This document shows, in pieces, positions 5,933-7,255 of a stretch of 7,255 nucleotides of DNA. The stretch is taken from positions 1-7,255 of the forward strand of contig JAFXNY010000086.1 in the NCBI GenBank assembly GCA_017529165.1, written 5' to 3'. The notes beneath the pieces are model-generated. The model worked only from the letters and a program-made list of their open reading frames with translations. It made no database searches and was not told where the DNA came from. Positions within the stretch are counted from its first letter, which is position 1. Each line of letters opens with the position of its first letter. This DNA is from Clostridia bacterium. GTDB lineage: Bacteria; Bacillota_A; Clostridia; Oscillospirales; Acutalibacteraceae. The translations under genes and the position numbers were made by a program.

Positions 5933-6337
5933 TTACTGGTTGCCGTAAAGTTCGTAATAATTAGCACCCTTGGTGTAAAGATTGCCGTTATATTCATAAG
6001 TATCACGAGTGTTAGCAGCACCAATAATATTTATAAGAACCGACGACGGAACCGGAACTCCGAAATCCTCGAAATAAACACTACCGTTAGGATTAGCCAC
6101 AGCCTGAATCAAATAATCCCTATCTTGTGCTTTACCAAATGTAACATTGGAGATAGAATCACTAGGTATTAACCAGCCTTTTGCTTCGTCATCATATCCA
6201 ACTATTGAACCTGTAAACTGAGCGGTATCACCTTCGTTGCCGCCAAAGAAAGAAGCCGGTGCATAATAAAGACTCGTTGCTATAACATCTTCTGAATTAA
6301 ACCGAACAACTTTAAGTTCAGGATTAGTAATTTTCAT
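5933..6337 (-). CDS. orphan 134-residue protein with leader-like N-terminus (possible modification substrate)
   Basis: No known domain is recognised. The N-terminus MKITNPELKVVRFNSEDVIATS (in part NPELKVVRFNSEDVIATS, residues 5-22) resembles the conserved opening of many short clostridial proteins of the form K-x-P-E-x-x-V-x-x-F-x-x-E-D-V-I-x-T-S. The following YYAPASFFGGNEG (24-36) contains an A-x-A triplet (26-28) that an S26-type peptidase could accept, though there is no hydrophobic signal core. The remainder is Gly-, Asn-, Ser- and Tyr-rich, and its C-terminal 22 residues hold six Tyr. There is no Cys, no membrane segment and no secretion signal. It has its own consensus promoter with a poly-G spacer, a modest GGGG ribosome site about 8 bases before the ATG, and its own terminator. 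It sits just upstream of the PqqD, peptidase, kinase and nucleotidyltransferase operon, making it a candidate substrate; that link is inferred from position and the N-terminus only. Confidence 0.75.
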   Translation of the reverse strand: MKITNPELKVVRFNSEDVIATSLYYAPASFFGGNEGDTAQFTGSIVGYDDEAKGWLIPSDSISNVTFGKAQDRDYLIQAVANPNGSVYFEDFGVPVPSSVLINIIGAANTRDTYEYNGNLYTKGANYYELYGNQ

Positions 6338-6369
6338 AAATAACGCCCCATTTCAAATTAGTACAATGC

Positions 6370-6400
6370 ATTATATCACGGGGGGGGGGGTACTTGTCAA
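6370..6400 (-). promoter_or_regulatory. promoter of the orphan gene with poly-C spacer
   Basis: On the minus strand a perfect TTGACA (6400-6395) and a perfect TATAAT (6375-6370) are separated by 19 bp, of which 11 are a C run. The optimum is 17 bp, so loss of two C would give an ideal promoter, while the present length should be weak. The predicted start is near 6363, about 26 bases before the ATG at 6337. Confidence 0.85.
6380..6390 (+). repeat. homopolymeric G11 tract inside a promoter spacer
   Basis: Eleven consecutive G on the plus strand (C on the minus strand) lie between the -10 and -35 boxes of the orphan gene. Tracts of this length are prone to slipped-strand length change, and in Neisseria porA and opc or Bordetella fim the same arrangement switches expression. 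A sequencing or assembly miscount by one or two bases is possible. Confidence 0.93.
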
Positions 6401-6420
6401 GGGGTAATTTTAAGATTTTC
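6395..6420 (+). repeat. left direct repeat flanking hairpin element 2
   Basis: Twenty-six bases, beginning TGTCAAGGGG and ending GATTTTC, are repeated exactly at 6664-6689, a period of 269. This copy supplies the TTGACA -35 box of the orphan gene (its first six bases read on the minus strand). Confidence 0.88.
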
Positions 6421-6431
6421 AGTTTTTCTTG

Positions 6432-6637
6432 AATGCCGAGCGATTTAGAACGCTCGGCAGCGATATTAGCCCATAGGGCTAACGATATACACAGAGGGTG
6501 TGCGATATGTGCCTGCGGCACACGATACGTCCGCTTGTGCGGACGAGGGCAAATATCATATCGCATAGAGCAAAGCGAGATATATCGCAACTGTGATGCA
6601 GTTATATCGCATTTTACATTTATGCAAAATATATCGC
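6432..6637. repeat. mosaic hairpin element, copy 2
   Basis: About 206 bases match copy 1 in the same orientation and module order. The first hairpin here is GCCGAGCG/CGCTCGGC (6435-6458), where copy 1 has a different but equally complementary inner stem. The second is TTAGCCC/GGGCTAA (6466-6482), where copy 1 has only a weak stem. Later modules are GTGCC/GGCAC, GTCCGC/GCGGAC, AACTG/CAGTT and ATTTT..CAT/ATG..AAAAT, separated by the GCGATAT/ATATCGC words, though one left-hand word here reads ACGATAC. Paired changes that keep base pairing indicate selection on, or copying of, the folded form. The element lies between the acyltransferase stop and the promoter of the orphan gene. Confidence 0.88.
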
Positions 6638-6663
6638 CATTTGTATCATTGGTGAGTATTCCC

Positions 6664-6689
6664 TGTCAAGGGGTAATTTTAAGATTTTC
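6664..6689 (+). repeat. right direct repeat flanking hairpin element 2
   Basis: This is an exact copy of 6395-6420. It contains the stop codon (6679-6681) and the last codons of the acyltransferase gene, plus a second TTGACA (6669-6664, minus strand) that has no good -10 box beneath it. Confidence 0.88.
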
Positions 6690-7255
6690 TTTTTTTGTTT
6701 TCGTTTACCAAGATGGTGTGCTTTACAGTGCCTATAACAAGTGAAATTATAAAGCAAATAATAAATGATATTATACTTACATACTGCCTATAGTATAAAA
6801 TAAACGGCGGATACATAAACGGACCTATCAGATATATAAACAGCGCAATCGGTTGGCATAAGATATACAGTCTGCGGGCATAGTTTCTGCTGTGGTTTGT
6901 ATAGAAATTAAGCTCGGAAACTACAGGCTTTACAAGAGCAAAACAGCAAATTGAAACCGCCGCTATGCCAAGGCCTATAGCGTGGCCTGTATATACGAGC
7001 AATCTCATACGGCTTAAAATCTCAAGCTCGGCAAATGCAAGCCCTAAACCTATTATAAATAGAATTAAATAAACAAATCTCGGCGTCTTACCGATTTTAT
7101 CAATATTTTTTCTCATAAGCATACCGATAAGCATATAGGGTATGGCCCTGGTTACAGCACCGCCCGGGATATAATTATACCCGAAATGCGGAAACTTTAG
7201 AAGTGCCGCAAACTCGCCTGTAGCTAGCATAACACCTAAAAGCAGAATAAGCAGA
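6679..7255 (-). CDS. membrane acyltransferase, Acyl_transf_3-like (partial, C-terminal part)
   Basis: The frame is open through the right edge, so only the last 192 residues are seen; the ATG at 7230 is internal, not a start. The protein is strongly hydrophobic with about six membrane segments, including the stretch around IPYMLIGMLMRKN, which resembles the late helices of acyltransferase 3 (OafA/NodX-type) proteins, a pattern of helix, IGMLMRKN-like loop, helix. Such proteins transfer acetyl or other acyl groups to polysaccharides or other exported molecules. The conserved catalytic His of the family lies near the N-terminus and would be outside the window, so the assignment rests on pattern alone. 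The C-terminus ends in a basic tail (ENKKRKS). The stop codon lies in the 26-base repeat bordering hairpin element 2. No functional link with the neighbouring peptide genes can be shown. Confidence 0.65.
   Translation of the reverse strand, partial: LLILLLGVMLATGEFAALLKFPHFGYNYIPGGAVTRAIPYMLIGMLMRKNIDKIGKTPRFVYLILFIIGLGLAFAELEILSRMRLLVYTGHAIGLGIAAVSICCFALVKPVVSELNFYTNHSRNYARRLYILCQPIALFIYLIGPFMYPPFILYYRQYVSIISFIICFIISLVIGTVKHTILVNENKKRKS

Noticed and set aside
2946..6337. Canonical lasso-peptide gene cluster
   Set aside because: There is no asparagine-synthetase-like cyclase, no transglutaminase-like leader peptidase and no short precursor with a typical lasso core; only the tailoring-type genes are shared.
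6335..6351. Five-codon minus-strand reading frame (ATG at 6351) overlapping the orphan gene's ATG as ATGA
   Set aside because: It could act as a coupling minicistron, but it has no ribosome site of its own and such short frames are common by chance.
6324..6590. Minus-strand open frame of 88 codons across hairpin element 2
   Set aside because: Same repeat-derived peptide; it also runs through the poly-G tract, the promoter and the start of the orphan gene.
6433..6744. Plus-strand open frame of 103 codons
   Set aside because: It is a translation of the hairpin element and then the antisense of the acyltransferase 3' end; no ribosome site or recognisable protein.

Overview
The window reads as a chromosomal segment of a low-to-moderate GC Gram-positive anaerobe, most likely a gut-type member of the Clostridia. 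This is inferred from strong GGAGG-type ribosome binding sites, an iscR/iscS/iscU set lacking the hscBA-fdx genes of proteobacterial isc operons, the protein sequences themselves, and tight AT-rich promoters. Almost everything lies on the minus strand; only the Rrf2-type regulator is on the plus strand.

Region A (1-2947) concerns sulfur and iron-sulfur clusters. Reading leftwards, iscS (2382-1195), iscU (1184-804) and the start of metY (807 to beyond base 1) form one operon with a 10-base gap and then a 4-base stop/start overlap. It is driven by a promoter that matches consensus exactly (TTGACA, 17 bp, TATAAT). The divergent iscR gene (2528-2923) has its own good promoter. A perfect 9-9-9 dyad sits on the iscS promoter, and a second, degenerate copy of the same dyad sits on the iscR promoter. 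The likely circuit is an Fe-S-sensing Rrf2 protein that represses both its own gene and the iscS-iscU-metY operon. A bidirectional hairpin at 2922-2947 separates iscR from the convergent operon of region B.

Region B (2946-5617) is a compact four-gene minus-strand operon: a PqqD-like peptide-binding protein, a small S26-type (signal-peptidase-like) serine peptidase, an HPr-kinase-like P-loop kinase, and an NTP_transf_5 nucleotidyltransferase. The genes abut or overlap and appear to share one extended -10 promoter (5589-5617). Each part has a counterpart in RiPP tailoring, notably phosphorylated or glycosylated lasso peptides, but no maturase (cyclase, radical SAM or YcaO) is present here. This is the best candidate for an undescribed system.

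Region C (5614-7255) holds a 134-residue orphan protein (6337-5933) whose N-terminus looks like a recognition or leader segment, so it may be a substrate of the region B enzymes. Its promoter has consensus -35 and -10 boxes separated by 19 bp that include a run of 11 G:C pairs, an arrangement expected to be phase variable. On either side of this gene lies one copy of a roughly 206-bp mosaic of small hairpins punctuated by GCGATAT/ATATCGC. Each copy is bracketed by its own locus-specific direct repeat (20 and 26 bp), as if both were inserted with long target duplications. The 3' part of a membrane acyltransferase gene closes the window.

The two stretches over 300 bases without a gene are 5560-5932 (pqqD-operon promoter, hairpin element 1, terminator) and 6338-6678 (poly-G promoter, hairpin element 2, flanking repeats). 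No tRNA, rRNA or CRISPR array was seen.
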